64,000 bases of DNA from JAWKWH01 sp965204295 (GTDB lineage Bacteria > Pseudomonadota > Alphaproteobacteria > Rhizobiales > Rhizobiaceae): contig OZ241973.1 of assembly GCA_965204295.1 (NCBI GenBank), forward strand, positions 124,001 to 188,000. The letters are read 5' to 3'. Made by a program: the position numbers and the translations under genes. Below the pieces are notes generated by a model. That model ran no database searches, had not been told where the DNA came from, and was given only the letters and a program-made list of their open reading frames with translations. Each line of letters starts with the position of its first letter. Position 1 is the stretch's first letter. Below are positions 25,666 through 35,717 of this stretch, piece after piece.

Positions 25666-27207
25666 ATGGGAGAGACGGGTGGACGGTCGGCCATAAGGCT
25701 GACGGGGATCAACAAAAGCTTCGGCGCCGTACGCGCCAATCGCGATATCGACCTTGACGTCGGGGAAGGGACGGTCCACGGCATCATCGGCGAGAATGGC
25801 GCGGGCAAATCGACCCTGATGTCGATCCTCTACGGGTTTTACCAAGCCGATTCCGGTGAAATCGAAGTTAGCGGCCGACCGGCCGTGATCCATTCCCCCA
25901 ATCAGGCCATCGCGGCCGGTATCGGCATGGTTCATCAACACTTCATGCTGGTCGACAATTTCACCGTGCTTGAGAATGTCATTCTCGGCGCGGAAGGCGC
26001 CGCGCTGTTGTCCGGCGGCATCGCCAACGCACGCGCCGAACTTGAGAGGCTGGAAAAGGAATACGGTCTCGAAGTCGATCCCGATACCCTTGTCGGCAAC
26101 CTGCCGGTCGGCCTGCAGCAACGGGTCGAAATCCTGAAAGCGCTTTATCGGGGCGCCGACATACTCATTCTCGATGAGCCGACCGGGGTACTGACGCCGG
26201 CGGAGGCGGACCACTTGTTTCGCATTCTGCGCCAGTTGAAAGAGCAGGGCAAAACCGTTGTCCTGATCACCCACAAGCTCCGCGAGATCATGGCGGTGAC
26301 GGACAATGTCTCGGTGATGCGCCAGGGCGCGATGGTGGCGACTCGCAAGACAGCCGGCACGACGGTGGAAGAACTTGCCGAACTGATGGTCGGCCGGCGC
26401 GTATTGCTGCGCGTCGACAAGGGCGAGGCGCATCCTGGCGACGTCAAGCTCAAGGTCGAAGGACTTACCGTCAAGGACAGCCGCGGCGTCACAATGGTCG
26501 ACAATGTGTCATTTGAGGTGTGCGCCGGCGAAATTGTCGGGATTGCCGGTGTTGCCGGCAACGGCCAGTCAGAACTGATCGAGGCGATCAGCGGTATTCG
26601 CCGCGCCGAATCCGGCTCCGTCATGCTCGACGGGCAACCCATCGGCGTGACCGGGCAGGCCGACCCGGCCGAATTGCGCCGGCGCGGCATGGCGCATGTG
26701 CCGGAAGACCGGCACCACATGGGTCTCGTGCTGCAATTCGAGCAGAACGAAAACTCCATTCTCGGTTATCACGGCAATGGCATGTACAATTCCGGCCTGT
26801 TTCAGAATATCGCGGGAATCCGCGGCGACGCGCTTGCAAAGATTGAGAAATATGACATCCGCCCGCCGGACTGCCGGCTGCGGACGGCCAATTTCTCCGG
26901 CGGCAATCAGCAGAAGATCATTCTGGCCCGGGAGATGGAACGGGATCCGGCAGCGCTGATCGTTTCGCAGCCGACGCGTGGCGTCGATGTCGGTGCGATC
27001 GAATTCATACACCGGCGCGTCATCGAAATGCGCGACGCCGGCAAGGCGGTGCTGCTGGTATCCGTCGAACTGGATGAAATCCGCAGCCTGTCGGACCGCA
27101 TCCTGGTCATGTTCGCCGGCCGGGTCGTCGGCGAGCGCGGCCCGGAAGCGACCGAAGGCGAACTCGGCCTGCTGATGGCCGGTGTCGAAGGCGAGGAGGC
27201 GGCGTAA
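25666..27207 (+). CDS. nucleoside ABC transporter ATP-binding protein (two ATPase domains)
   Basis: The 513-aa tandem ATPase resembles NupA/YufO and RbsA. The first cassette has GENGAGKST, the signature stretch LPVGLQQRVEI and ILILDEPTGVLTP; the second has GVAGNGQSE, FSGGNQQKIILARE and LIVSQPTRGVD. As in related proteins, the second Walker A is degenerate. The ATG at 25666 is taken because the ATPase domain starts about 10 residues later. The permease gene starts 4 bp after the stop. Confidence 0.94.
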   Translation: MGETGGRSAIRLTGINKSFGAVRANRDIDLDVGEGTVHGIIGENGAGKSTLMSILYGFYQADSGEIEVSGRPAVIHSPNQAIAAGIGMVHQHFMLVDNFTVLENVILGAEGAALLSGGIANARAELERLEKEYGLEVDPDTLVGNLPVGLQQRVEILKALYRGADILILDEPTGVLTPAEADHLFRILRQLKEQGKTVVLITHKLREIMAVTDNVSVMRQGAMVATRKTAGTTVEELAELMVGRRVLLRVDKGEAHPGDVKLKVEGLTVKDSRGVTMVDNVSFEVCAGEIVGIAGVAGNGQSELIEAISGIRRAESGSVMLDGQPIGVTGQADPAELRRRGMAHVPEDRHHMGLVLQFEQNENSILGYHGNGMYNSGLFQNIAGIRGDALAKIEKYDIRPPDCRLRTANFSGGNQQKIILAREMERDPAALIVSQPTRGVDVGAIEFIHRRVIEMRDAGKAVLLVSVELDEIRSLSDRILVMFAGRVVGERGPEATEGELGLLMAGVEGEEAA

Positions 27208-27211
27208 GGTC

Positions 27212-28348
27212 ATGGCGGCGCCCTACGCAAAACTCCCCGGCTGGGTCGATTACGGCCTGATCCCGCTGATCAACCTGATCGTCGCCTTCGCGGTCGCCGG
27301 CCTGGTCGTGCTGCTGGTCGGCGAAAGCCCCGTTCGGGCGGCGACACTGCTGTTGCAGGGCGCGTTCGGCTCGGGCGAAGGCATCGGCTACACGCTGTTC
27401 TACGCCACCAACTTCATCTTTACCGGACTGGCGGTTGCGGTCGCCTTTCACTGCGGCCTGTTCAATATCGGCGGCGAGGGGCAGGCCTATATTGCCGGGC
27501 TTGGCGTCGCGGTGCCGTGCCTTGCGCTTGACGGCGTACTGCCGTGGTATCTGACTTTTCTTATAGCCATTGGCGGATCGGCGATGCTCGGCGCGCTGTG
27601 GGCCCTGATCCCTGCCTATCTGCAGGCCAGGCGCGGCAGCCATATCGTGATAACAACGATCATGTTCAACTTCATCGCCGCAAGCGTCATGGTTTATCTG
27701 CTGGTCGGTGCCTTGAAGCCGGCCGGTTCGATGGCGCCGCAGACCCGGACTTTCCTGGAAGGCGCGCATTTGCCCAAACTCGACTGGCTGCTGGAACTGT
27801 TTGGAGCGTCGATCCGGTCGACGCCGCTCAATCTGTCATTTCTGCTCGCCCTTTTGATGGCGGCGGCGGTCTGGGTGCTGATCTGGCGTACGAAACTCGG
27901 CTACGAAATCCGCACGATGGGTTTCAGTCCGACGGCGGCGCGCTACGCCGGCATCAGCGAGGCGCGGATTGTCATCGTCACCATGATGATCTCCGGCGCA
28001 CTCGCGGGAATGATGGCGCTCAATCCGGTGATGGGCGATCAGCACCGCCTGCAACTTGATTATGTCACCGGCGCGGGCTTCGTCGGCATCGCCGTGGCGC
28101 TGATGGGCCGCTCACATCCGGCCGGCATCATTCCCGCGGCAATCCTGTTCGGTACGCTCTACCAGGGCGGTGCGGAGATCGCGTTCGAGATGCCGAACAT
28201 CAGCCGCGACATGATCGTCATCATCCAGGGCCTTGTGATTCTTTTCGCCGGCGCGCTGGAGCATATGTTCCGGCCAGCCGTGCAAACCGCATTCGCCGGT
28301 CTGAGACCGAAATCCGCCGGGCTCGAATCTGAAAAAGCCGGAGGCTGA
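27212..28348 (+). CDS. nucleoside ABC transporter permease, subunit 1
   Basis: The 378-aa BPD_transp_2-type permease (YufP/NupB-like) has about eight to ten hydrophobic segments. GLFNIGGEGQ near residue 85 is the family signature. It forms the channel with the second permease, whose gene begins 3 bp downstream. Confidence 0.93.
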   Translation: MAAPYAKLPGWVDYGLIPLINLIVAFAVAGLVVLLVGESPVRAATLLLQGAFGSGEGIGYTLFYATNFIFTGLAVAVAFHCGLFNIGGEGQAYIAGLGVAVPCLALDGVLPWYLTFLIAIGGSAMLGALWALIPAYLQARRGSHIVITTIMFNFIAASVMVYLLVGALKPAGSMAPQTRTFLEGAHLPKLDWLLELFGASIRSTPLNLSFLLALLMAAAVWVLIWRTKLGYEIRTMGFSPTAARYAGISEARIVIVTMMISGALAGMMALNPVMGDQHRLQLDYVTGAGFVGIAVALMGRSHPAGIIPAAILFGTLYQGGAEIAFEMPNISRDMIVIIQGLVILFAGALEHMFRPAVQTAFAGLRPKSAGLESEKAGG

Positions 28349-28351
28349 CAG

Positions 28352-29332
28352 ATGGAATTTTTCAGCCTCATATTCGGACTCAACGTTTTTGACTCCATGT
28401 TGCGGGTATCGGCTCCGCTGCTGTTGGCATGTCTGGCGGGGCTCTATTCCGAACGCTCCGGCGTGTTCGACATCGGACTTGAAGGCAAAATGCTTGCGGG
28501 CGCATTCGCGGGTGCGTCAGCGGCTTATGTCTCCGGCTCCGCCTGGGTCGGCCTGCTTGCCGCCGTCGCCGCCTCGGTGTTTCTGGCGCTCGTGCATGGT
28601 TTCGCTTCGATCACCCATCGCGGCAACCAGATTGTCTCCGGCGTCGCGATCAACTTCATCGCTGCCGGCTCGGCGGTGATCCTCGGCCAGGCATGGTTCC
28701 GCCAGGGTGGCCGAACCCCGTCGCTTTCGGCGGAAGGAAGCCGGTTTACGACCATCGACCTGCCTGGCGCCAATGCGCTCGCCGACGTACCGGTGATCGG
28801 CCACATCTATTCCGGCCTGATATCCGGCCACTCGGTTCTGGTCTATTTCGCCTTCGCCATGGTGCCGATCACCTGGTGGGTGCTGTTCAGGACGCGGTTT
28901 GGACTGAGGCTGCGAGCCGTCGGCGAAAATCCCGCGGCGGTGGACACCGCGGGCATTTCGGTGACCTGGCTCAGATACCGCGCGGTCATCTGCTGCGGCG
29001 CGCTGTGCGGATTCGCCGGCGCCTATCTGGCTGTCGCCCAAAATGCCGGTTTTGTGAAAGACATGACCGCCGGTCGCGGCTTTATCGCACTTGCGGCGCT
29101 GATCTTCGCCAAGTGGAAGCCGGTCAACGCCATGTTCGCCTGCCTGCTCTTCGGTTATCTCGACGCCATCGCCATCGTACTGCAGGGCAAGGCGATACCG
29201 GGTGTCGGCGCCGTGCCGGTACAGGTGTTCCAGGCTTTGCCCTATGTGCTAACGGTGATCCTGCTTGCCGGATTCATCGGCAAGGCGACCCCGCCGAAGG
29301 CCGGCGGCGTACCCTACGTCAAGGAACGGTGA
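28352..29332 (+). CDS. nucleoside ABC transporter permease, subunit 2
   Basis: The 326-aa polytopic permease (YufQ/NupC-like) has the family signature SGVFDIGLEGKM near residue 38 and RFGLRLRAVGENP in the cytoplasmic loop. It overlaps nothing and is followed 3 bp later by the cytidine deaminase start. Confidence 0.93.
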   Translation: MEFFSLIFGLNVFDSMLRVSAPLLLACLAGLYSERSGVFDIGLEGKMLAGAFAGASAAYVSGSAWVGLLAAVAASVFLALVHGFASITHRGNQIVSGVAINFIAAGSAVILGQAWFRQGGRTPSLSAEGSRFTTIDLPGANALADVPVIGHIYSGLISGHSVLVYFAFAMVPITWWVLFRTRFGLRLRAVGENPAAVDTAGISVTWLRYRAVICCGALCGFAGAYLAVAQNAGFVKDMTAGRGFIALAALIFAKWKPVNAMFACLLFGYLDAIAIVLQGKAIPGVGAVPVQVFQALPYVLTVILLAGFIGKATPPKAGGVPYVKER

Positions 29333-29335
29333 ACG

Positions 29336-29737
29336 GTGAGAATTCGCGGACGATATCTTTATCTCGCCGCGCGTGCGGCCATGGCCAAATCCTATTCGCC
29401 CTATTCGGCGTTCCCGGTCGGTGCGGCGTTGCGGACCGTCGACGGGCGTGTATTCGCCGGCTGCAATATAGAAAACGCTTCCTATCCCGAAGGCTGGTGC
29501 GCCGAGACGACGGCGCTGTCGCATCTGGTCATGGATGGCGGCGGAAGGATCGCCGAAATTCTCGTGATCGCCGAAAAAAAAGCGAAAGTGACGCCCTGTG
29601 GCGGGTGTCGCCAGCGGCTTGCGGAATTCGCCGGACCGGACACGGCGCTGCATTTGTGCGATGATGAAGGCGTTGTGGAAACAACGACGCTTGGAGCATT
29701 GTTACCGCTCGGCTTTGACGGTGACGCCTTGAAATAA
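29336..29737 (+). CDS. cdd: cytidine deaminase
   Basis: The 133-aa zinc enzyme deaminates cytidine and deoxycytidine to uridine forms. The zinc and catalytic motif is WCAETTAL (the family's CAE) and the second cysteine pair is TPCGGCRQ. The substrate region AGCNIENASYPEG is complete. It uses a GTG start at 29336, directly after the permease, so it processes what the transporter brings in. Confidence 0.93.
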   Translation: MRIRGRYLYLAARAAMAKSYSPYSAFPVGAALRTVDGRVFAGCNIENASYPEGWCAETTALSHLVMDGGGRIAEILVIAEKKAKVTPCGGCRQRLAEFAGPDTALHLCDDEGVVETTTLGALLPLGFDGDALK

Positions 29738-29801
29738 CAACCCCGGCCTGCCGCGTGTCGGTTTGACCGCCGTGAAGTATTTGTATGGTTGAAGTAATGG
29801 C

Positions 29802-30827
29802 ATGAATGCCAAGACAGATCATGAAACGCCGGCGACCGCCGCGGCGAAAGTCTCGCATCCGGTCGCGCCGCATCACAATCGCCCGCGCAATGACGGCACG
29901 CCGCTGACACCCGAATGGTTCGATCATGTCTCGATCAATCTGTCGGCCGCCGAGCGGAGTTCGGCGACGCTCACCACGAGGCGGACCGTGAAGAGGAAAT
30001 GGCAGGCGGCTTGGCTCGTGCGCGCGATCGAGTGCATGGATCTGACCACGCTGGCCGGCGACGATACCGAGGAACGTGTGCGCCGATTATGTGCGAAGGC
30101 GCGTAATCCGCTGCGCGCCGACCTCGTCGATGCACTCGGGCTTTCCGACCATAACCTCACCGCGAGCGCAGTTTGCGTCTATCCGGTCATGGTCGACGCC
30201 GCCGTCAGGTCGCTTGAGGGATCGGGCGTTCCCGTGGCATCCGTGGCGACCGGATTCCCCGCGGGTCTGACGCCGTTGCGGCAGCGGCTGGCCGAAATCC
30301 GCTATGCGGCGGACCGGGGCGCAGCCGAGATCGATATCGTCATCAATCGCGCGCAGGTGCTACGGGGCGACTGGCCGTCTCTCTACGACGAGGTCCGGCA
30401 GATGCGCGAAGCCTGTGGCGAGGCCCATATGAAAACCATACTCGCCACCGGTGAACTGAAGACGCTGACAAATGTCTACAAGGCCTCGATGGTGGCGCTG
30501 ATGGCCGGATCCGATTTCGTCAAGACATCGACCGGCATGGAAGGCGTCAATGCGACGCTTCCGGTCAGCCTTGTCATGGTTCGCGCTATCCGCGACTATC
30601 TGGAACTCAGCGGATATCATGCCGGTTTCAAGCCCGCCGGCGGTATCCGCGCCGCCAGTGGTGCACTCGCTTGGCTGTTTTTGATGAAAGAGGAACTGGG
30701 GCGCGAATGGCTGCGGCCGGACCTGTTCCGCTTCGGCGCCAGTTCGCTGCTCGGTGATATTGAGCGCCAGATCGAACATTTCGTCACCGGACGCTATTCG
30801 GCGGCCAACCGCCACGGCATCGCTTGA
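29802..30827 (+). CDS. deoC: deoxyribose-phosphate aldolase
   Basis: DeoC splits deoxyribose-5-phosphate to acetaldehyde and glyceraldehyde-3-phosphate. The Schiff-base lysine lies in SDFVKTSTG and the second lysine in AGFKPAGGIR. At 341 aa it belongs to the longer form with an ~80-residue N-terminal extension. Its acetaldehyde product is probably taken by the aldehyde dehydrogenase encoded 13 bp downstream. Confidence 0.95.
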   Translation: MNAKTDHETPATAAAKVSHPVAPHHNRPRNDGTPLTPEWFDHVSINLSAAERSSATLTTRRTVKRKWQAAWLVRAIECMDLTTLAGDDTEERVRRLCAKARNPLRADLVDALGLSDHNLTASAVCVYPVMVDAAVRSLEGSGVPVASVATGFPAGLTPLRQRLAEIRYAADRGAAEIDIVINRAQVLRGDWPSLYDEVRQMREACGEAHMKTILATGELKTLTNVYKASMVALMAGSDFVKTSTGMEGVNATLPVSLVMVRAIRDYLELSGYHAGFKPAGGIRAASGALAWLFLMKEELGREWLRPDLFRFGASSLLGDIERQIEHFVTGRYSAANRHGIA

Positions 30828-30839
30828 GGATATCACGCC

Positions 30840-33230
30840 ATGAACGAGATCAAGGACATTCTCGGGACGATGGACTACGGACCCGCGCCTGAGGACAATG
30901 CCATCGTTCGCGACTGGCTGGCCGGACACAAAGGCAGGTTCGGCCATTTCATCGCCGGGGCGTTCACCGAGCCGGGGGAGAATACATTTACCGTCTCAAA
31001 CCCGGCAAACGGTGAAAAGCTCGCCGAGGTCGCCAATGGCGCCAGGGCGGAGGTGGACGAGGCTGTCGCCGCGGCCACCCGTGCCAAAACCGGATGGCAG
31101 GCGCTTACCGGAAACGAACGCGCCCGCCACATCTATGCGCTCGCCCGCCACATTCAGAAACACGCCCGCTTCCTTTCGGTTCTGGAAACCATGGACAACG
31201 GCAAGCCGATCCGTGAAACGCGCGATATCGACATCCCGTTGGCCGCACGGCACTTTTACCACCACGCCGGCTGGGCGGAACTACGCAACAGCGAATTCCC
31301 GGGGTTTCGGCCGGCGGGGGTTTGCGGGCAAATCATCCCGTGGAATTTCCCCCTGCTCATGCTGGCGTGGAAGATAGCGCCGGCACTGGCGGCCGGCTGC
31401 ACCGTTGTGCTGAAACCCGCCGAGCACACGCCGCTGACCGCCATGGCGTTCGCTGAAATCTGCGCCGAAGCCGGATTGCCGGCCGGTGTGGTCAATATCG
31501 TCAATGGCGGCGGTGAGACCGGCGCGGCTATCGCCGGTCATGACCGCATCGACAAACTGGCGTTTACCGGCTCGACGGAAGTCGGACGGGTTCTCAGGCG
31601 CCGAACCGCGGGATCGGGCAAAAAACTGTCTCTGGAATTAGGCGGCAAGTCGCCGTTCATCGTGTTCGATCACGCCGATGTCGATGCGGCGGTCGAAGGC
31701 GTTGTCGACGCCATCTGGTTCAATCAGGGCGAGGTCTGCTGCGCCGGCTCGCGGGCACTGGTGCAGGAAGGGACCGCGCCCCGCTTCTTTGCCAAACTGA
31801 AGGCGCGCATGGAAACGCTGCGCGTCGGTGATCCGCTCGACAAGGCCGTCGATATGGGCGCCGTCGTCGCTCCGGTGCAGATGGAAAGCATCGTCACCAG
31901 CGTTGAAGCCGGAAAAGCGGATGGCGCCGAGTGCTGGCAGTCAAGCTGGGCGAACGATCTGCCGGCAAAGGGCTGCTTCTTCCCGCCGACGCTGTTCACC
32001 GGCGTTTCGCCGGCTTCGCAATTGGCGCAGGAAGAAATTTTCGGGCCGGTGCTAACGGCGATGACCTTCCGCACGCCGGGAGAAGCTATCGAACTGGCCA
32101 ACAACAGCCGTTACGGCCTTGCGGCCTCAATCTGGTCACAGGATCTTGACGAGGCTTTCGATGCGGCGCGCAAAGTCAAGGCCGGCGTGGTCTGGATCAA
32201 CTCGACAAATCTGTTCGATGCCGCGGCTGGCTTCGGCGGTTATCGCGAAAGCGGTTATGGCCGCGAGGGCGGTCGCGAGGGCATGTTCGAATATCTCGTG
32301 CCCGGTTGGCAGAAAAGGGCGAAGCCGCTTGCAGCCGCGCCGGCCATTGCCAGAGCCACTCCAATGCCCGACGGCGCCGGCGGCGGTCTCGACCGCACCG
32401 TCAAGATGTATATCGGCGGCAGACAGGCGCGTCCCGATTCCGGCTATTCCTATCCGGTGCTTGATGCGAAGGGAAAACACATTACCGAGGTTGGCTTGGG
32501 AAACCGCAAGGACATCCGCAATGCGGTCCAAGCCGCACGCAGCGCTGACGGCTGGTCCTCAATGACCGGCCATGGTCGTGCGCAAGTGCTCTATTTCCTT
32601 GCGGAAAATCTGGCAATGCGGTCCGACGAATTCACCGAACGCCTGGCGCGGACAGCCGGCGCGAAACCTGCCGCGGCGGCGCGCGAAGTCGATACGTCGA
32701 TCGCGCGCATCATGCATTACGCCGCCTGGGCCGACAAATATGACGGCGCGGTGCGCGGGCCGCAGCCGCGCATGCTGTCGCTGGCGCTTGTCGAACCCCA
32801 TGACGTCATCGGCATTTCCTGCCCCGATGAAACACCGCTGCTCTGCTTCATTTCGCTCGTCGCTCCCGCCATCGCCATGGGCAACCGGGTCATCGTCACA
32901 CCTTCGCCGGCGCAACCGCTTTCCGCCTGCGATCTCTATCAGGTGCTGGACACATCGGATGTGCCCGGCGGCGTGGTCAATATCGTCACCGGCGATCGCG
33001 AAACGCTGGCCGATGCGATGGCCAGGCACGACGGCGTCGATGCGATGTGGTATTTCGGCTCCGCGGAAGGTTCGGCCAATGTCGAGGAACATTCCGCCGG
33101 AAATCTGAAGCCGGTCTGGACCGACCACGGCAACGCGCGCGACTGGTATGATCGGATTCAGGGGCAGGGAGAGGAATTCCTGCGCCATGCCACTCAAATC
33201 AAGACCGTCTGGACGCCGTTCGGCGTCTGA
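30840..33230 (+). CDS. tandem aldehyde dehydrogenase (active plus degenerate domain)
   Basis: The 796-aa protein has two aldehyde dehydrogenase domains. The first (about residues 40-485) keeps CGQIIPWNFPLL, LELGGKSPF with the catalytic Glu and NQGEVCCAGSRA with the catalytic Cys. The second (about 510-790) retains the NAD-binding fold (ISCPDETPLLCFISLVAP) but shows neither the LGGK nor the catalytic Cys motif, so it is probably structural. Its likely task is to oxidise the acetaldehyde made by DeoC; this is inferred from position. Confidence 0.9.
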   Translation: MNEIKDILGTMDYGPAPEDNAIVRDWLAGHKGRFGHFIAGAFTEPGENTFTVSNPANGEKLAEVANGARAEVDEAVAAATRAKTGWQALTGNERARHIYALARHIQKHARFLSVLETMDNGKPIRETRDIDIPLAARHFYHHAGWAELRNSEFPGFRPAGVCGQIIPWNFPLLMLAWKIAPALAAGCTVVLKPAEHTPLTAMAFAEICAEAGLPAGVVNIVNGGGETGAAIAGHDRIDKLAFTGSTEVGRVLRRRTAGSGKKLSLELGGKSPFIVFDHADVDAAVEGVVDAIWFNQGEVCCAGSRALVQEGTAPRFFAKLKARMETLRVGDPLDKAVDMGAVVAPVQMESIVTSVEAGKADGAECWQSSWANDLPAKGCFFPPTLFTGVSPASQLAQEEIFGPVLTAMTFRTPGEAIELANNSRYGLAASIWSQDLDEAFDAARKVKAGVVWINSTNLFDAAAGFGGYRESGYGREGGREGMFEYLVPGWQKRAKPLAAAPAIARATPMPDGAGGGLDRTVKMYIGGRQARPDSGYSYPVLDAKGKHITEVGLGNRKDIRNAVQAARSADGWSSMTGHGRAQVLYFLAENLAMRSDEFTERLARTAGAKPAAAAREVDTSIARIMHYAAWADKYDGAVRGPQPRMLSLALVEPHDVIGISCPDETPLLCFISLVAPAIAMGNRVIVTPSPAQPLSACDLYQVLDTSDVPGGVVNIVTGDRETLADAMARHDGVDAMWYFGSAEGSANVEEHSAGNLKPVWTDHGNARDWYDRIQGQGEEFLRHATQIKTVWTPFGV

Positions 33231-33243
33231 TGGACCGGCACGA

Positions 33244-34569
33244 ATGCTGCCCCAGGAAATCATACGCCGCAAGCGCGAGGGCAAGCCCTTGTCCGCGTCC
33301 GAAATTGCCGGGTTCATCGCCGGCGTGACCCGCGACAAGATTACCTGCGCCCAGGTCGCAGCGCTGGCAATGGCGGTCTTCTTCAACGGCATGAACCGCG
33401 AGGAGGCTGTCGCCCTGACGCTCGCCATGCGCGATTCCGGTGACGTTCTTCGTTGGGACGACATGCCTGGACCGGTTGTCGACAAGCACTCGACCGGTGG
33501 CGTCGGCGACAATGTTTCCCTGATGCTCGCGCCAATCCTGGCGGCCTGCGGCGTCCATGTCCCGATGATTTCGGGCCGGGGCCTCGGGCACACCGGCGGC
33601 ACGCTCGACAAGCTGGAGTCGATTCCCGGCTATCAGGTGCAACCCGACAACGACATGTTCAGAAGCACCGTTCGCGAAGCAGGCTGCGCCATTATCGGCC
33701 AGACCGCCAATCTGGCGCCGGCGGACAAGCGCATCTATGCGATACGAGACGTCACCGCGACCGTGGAATCGATACCGCTGATCACGGCCTCAATCCTGTC
33801 GAAAAAACTCGCCGCGGGATTGCAGGCGCTGGTGCTCGACGTGAAGGCCGGTAACGGTGCTTTCATGGACAAGCCGCATGAGGCCTCAAAACTGGCAAAG
33901 ACACTGGTGGAGGTCGCCAATGGCGCGGATTTGCCGACCTCCGCCCTGATAACCGACATGAACCAGCCACTGGCGTCTGCGGCGGGCAATGCCGTTGAGG
34001 TAACGAGCGCCGTCGAATTCCTGACCGGCGCGAAACGCGACCGCCGGCTGGAACTGGTCACAATGGCGCTTTGCGCCGAACTGCTGCACCTTTGCGGACG
34101 GGCCTGCTCCAATTGCGAGGCGACGGCCATGGCGCTGGAAGCCCTGGATTCGGGCCGCGCCGCCGAATCCTTCGGCCGAATGGTGACCGCGCTGGGAGGG
34201 CCGGCGGACTTTGTCGAAAACCATTCACGCCATTTGCCAGTTGCTCCCGTGACGCGCAAGGTCGTGTCCGTGAACAGTGGTTTTATTTCCTCAATGGCGA
34301 CGCGGGATATTGGTCTGGCTGTCGTTGCGCTTGGTGGCGGGCGAACCAGGCCGCAAGATGCGGTCGACCACGCGGTCGGCCTGACATTCCTTCTTCCCAT
34401 CGGCGCGGCGGTGCGTTTCGGCGATCCGATAGCGATGGTCCACGCGCGCAGTTCCGGCGATGCCGATGCCGCTGAAAGCGCCATCAAGCACGCAATAACC
34501 GTCTCGGAAGAAAAGCCGCGGACAAAACGTCCTATCATACGGCGGATAGCTCAGGTCATGAGTTCATAA
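33244..34569 (+). CDS. deoA: thymidine phosphorylase
   Basis: The 441-aa enzyme converts thymidine or deoxyuridine and phosphate to base and deoxyribose-1-phosphate. The signature SGRGLGHTGGTLDKLESI and phosphate loop DKHSTGGVGDN are intact. The ATG at 33244 is 13 bp after the aldehyde dehydrogenase stop. It completes the uptake, deamination, phosphorolysis and aldol-cleavage route; a phosphopentomutase gene (deoB) is absent from this window. Confidence 0.95.
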   Translation: MLPQEIIRRKREGKPLSASEIAGFIAGVTRDKITCAQVAALAMAVFFNGMNREEAVALTLAMRDSGDVLRWDDMPGPVVDKHSTGGVGDNVSLMLAPILAACGVHVPMISGRGLGHTGGTLDKLESIPGYQVQPDNDMFRSTVREAGCAIIGQTANLAPADKRIYAIRDVTATVESIPLITASILSKKLAAGLQALVLDVKAGNGAFMDKPHEASKLAKTLVEVANGADLPTSALITDMNQPLASAAGNAVEVTSAVEFLTGAKRDRRLELVTMALCAELLHLCGRACSNCEATAMALEALDSGRAAESFGRMVTALGGPADFVENHSRHLPVAPVTRKVVSVNSGFISSMATRDIGLAVVALGGGRTRPQDAVDHAVGLTFLLPIGAAVRFGDPIAMVHARSSGDADAAESAIKHAITVSEEKPRTKRPIIRRIAQVMSS

Positions 34570-34579
34570 ACGAAGCGAT

Positions 34580-34720
34580 TCACTGCGCCGGATAAAGCGT
34601 CCGGTTCTCGACGTGGAATTTGTTCAGCCGCTTCAGAAAGCTCATGCCGGCGGGCGTGTTGTCAAGCCCGCGATCTTTCAGGATCACTGCCGCTCGGCTT
34701 CTTGACCTCAGGCCCGACAT
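34580..34720 (-). pseudogene. possible C-terminal remnant of a retropepsin-like protease
   Basis: This 46-codon frame ends PAGMSFLKRLNKFHVENRTL plus four residues. The GMSFL-RL-F spacing resembles the last strand of the secreted retropepsin-like aspartic proteases of alphaproteobacteria. The catalytic part is absent. The assignment rests on one short motif. Confidence 0.3.
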
Positions 34721-34782
34721 GAGTGACCGGCGCGACGGCGTCAACCGGGCGCCGATAACTTCGATAAAATTATGGCATGCCG

Positions 34783-35412
34783 CTATTTTGTGCCGTACAT
34801 GCGGTCGCCGGCATCTCCCAGGCCCGGAACGATGTAGCCCTTCTCGTTCAGATGACTGTCGATCGCGGCGGTAAAGATCGGCACATCGGGATGCGCCTCA
34901 TTGAACCGCTTTATGCCCTCGGGCGCGGCCAACAAGCACAGAAAGCGCAGATTGGATGCGCCACGCCCTTTCAGCTTTTCGACAGCGGCGGTCGCCGAAT
35001 TGGCCGTCGCCAGCATCGGATCGACGACGATGACGAGTCGGTCGCCTATATCCGTCGGCGCCTTGAAATAGTACTCGATCGCTTCCAATGTGTCATGATC
35101 GCGATAGAGGCCGACATGCGCCACCCTGGCCGCGGGGACAAGGTCAAGCATACCCTCCAGCAGCCCGTTGCCCGCGCGCAAAACGGACGCGAACACTGGC
35201 TTCTTGCCCTCCAGGATCGGAGCGTCCATCGGTTCCAGCGGCGTTTCGATGCGCCTGATCGTCAATTCCAGATCACGTGTGACCTCGTAACAAAGCAACA
35301 GGGAAATTTCGCGCAACAGCCGGCGGAAGCGGGCGGTGGACGTTTCCTTGTCGCGCATGATCGACAGTTTGTGTTTGATGAGCGGATGATCGACGACGGT
35401 CGCACCTGCCAT
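34783..35412 (-). CDS. upp: uracil phosphoribosyltransferase
   Basis: Upp makes UMP from uracil and PRPP, using the uracil released by nucleoside phosphorolysis. The PRPP site reads VVDPMLATANSA and the uracil site YIVPGLGDAGDRMYGT. Length is 209 aa. GGGAGAA lies before the ATG at 35412. It runs opposite to the deo operon and converges with it. Confidence 0.96.
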   Translation of the reverse strand: MAGATVVDHPLIKHKLSIMRDKETSTARFRRLLREISLLLCYEVTRDLELTIRRIETPLEPMDAPILEGKKPVFASVLRAGNGLLEGMLDLVPAARVAHVGLYRDHDTLEAIEYYFKAPTDIGDRLVIVVDPMLATANSATAAVEKLKGRGASNLRFLCLLAAPEGIKRFNEAHPDVPIFTAAIDSHLNEKGYIVPGLGDAGDRMYGTK

Positions 35413-35448
35413 GGCGGCTTCTCCCTGAACTCCTTGCCGGAAAAGACA

Positions 35449-35541
35449 TTAACGGCTGATCGCTGCCACCGATACCTGCGCACGAAGCTGAATCACAGTT
35501 TTGTCGTCGAGATGGCGGTGTAATTCCGCCTTCAGCACCAT
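35449..35541 (-). pseudogene. possible N-terminal scrap of adenosine deaminase
   Basis: A 30-codon frame begins MVLKAELHRHLDDKTV. The KAELH-HL pattern is the metal-binding start of adenosine deaminase (normally KAELHCHLEG), whose gene precedes upp in related bacteria. The rest is gone, and the frame ends 37 bp before upp. It may still serve as a leader peptide. Confidence 0.35.
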
Positions 35542-35717
35542 GTCTCCCTCATTCCGGATTTTCGCGACGGTAACCAACGCGGCAAAACGCACCAAGCCAT
35601 CTGCCGGTAACGATGGCGCGGCGGCGGATGATCCGCTATGGTTCGCCACGAATTTACGCGGGCAGGCGAACGGGGAATCGCGATTTGGCTGGGCAATGCA
35701 CGACATCAGCCGACGGC

